5,047 bases of DNA from Phycisphaerales bacterium (lineage in GTDB: Bacteria > Planctomycetota > Phycisphaerae > Phycisphaerales > Phycisphaeraceae), in the NCBI GenBank assembly GCA_012031455.1, contig JAAUTM010000157.1, positions 1 to 5,047 of the forward strand, read 5' to 3'. This document shows, piece by piece, positions 5,003 through 5,047 of this stretch. The stretch's first letter is position 1. Each line of letters begins with the position of its first letter. Both the position numbers and the translations under genes were made by a program. The notes beneath the pieces were generated by a model, which worked only from the letters and a program-made list of their open reading frames with translations, did not search any database and was not told the DNA's origin.

Positions 5003-5047
5003 TTTGACTGGCAGTTGTGTTGATGCTTTGGATGTTGTCGAAAATGA
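5003..5047. other. Unassigned 45-bp end of the window
   Basis: No terminator hairpin or promoter is evident after the TGA at 5000-5002. An ATG at 5023 opens a frame that runs off the window (MLWMLSKM), and another ATG lies at 5044. Either could begin a downstream gene, but too little is visible to decide. Confidence 0.25.

Overview
The window looks like chromosomal DNA from a planctomycete, most probably a member of the Phycisphaerae. Three things point there: GC-leaning codon use, gene starts without clear Shine-Dalgarno sequences, and a membrane protein with the signature RGR.VDDHP.C..C.FDL.GLP...CPECG, which I associate with that group. This placement comes from recognised protein motifs and was not checked against a database. 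All supported genes lie on the + strand.

Layout. (1) Positions 1-195 hold the C-terminal end of NusB, the transcription antitermination factor. (2) Positions 196-305 are a spacer with a small hairpin and three degenerate 16-bp tandem repeats that run up to the next start. (3) Positions 306-2462 encode a 718-residue multi-spanning membrane protein with seven C-terminal TPRs. It resembles eukaryotic TMTC O-mannosyltransferases and is probably a GT-C type glycosyltransferase. (4) Positions 2463-2618 are a repeat-filled spacer with two copies of a 25-bp hairpin element and a four-unit heptamer array. (5) Positions 2619-3551 encode FtsY, the signal recognition particle receptor GTPase. (6) Positions 3548-5002 hold one gene of about 484 codons for a zinc-ribbon/transmembrane protein, broken by four single-base frameshifts. 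(7) The last 45 bases contain nothing I can assign.

How the parts fit. NusB and FtsY are housekeeping proteins for rRNA transcription and membrane protein targeting. The TMTC-like protein sits between them and could act on exported proteins that FtsY helps deliver, but this link is only inference from adjacency. The broken gene overlaps the ftsY stop codon, so the intact ancestor was probably co-transcribed with ftsY.

The most notable observation is the frame-broken gene. Its homology runs through frames 2-1-2-1-2, with alternating loss and gain of one base. Three of the four sites can be placed at short C or A runs, while the 3.1 kb upstream, including a run of seven Gs inside ftsY, is intact. 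I found no convincing new defence system, mobile element, RNA gene or CRISPR array.
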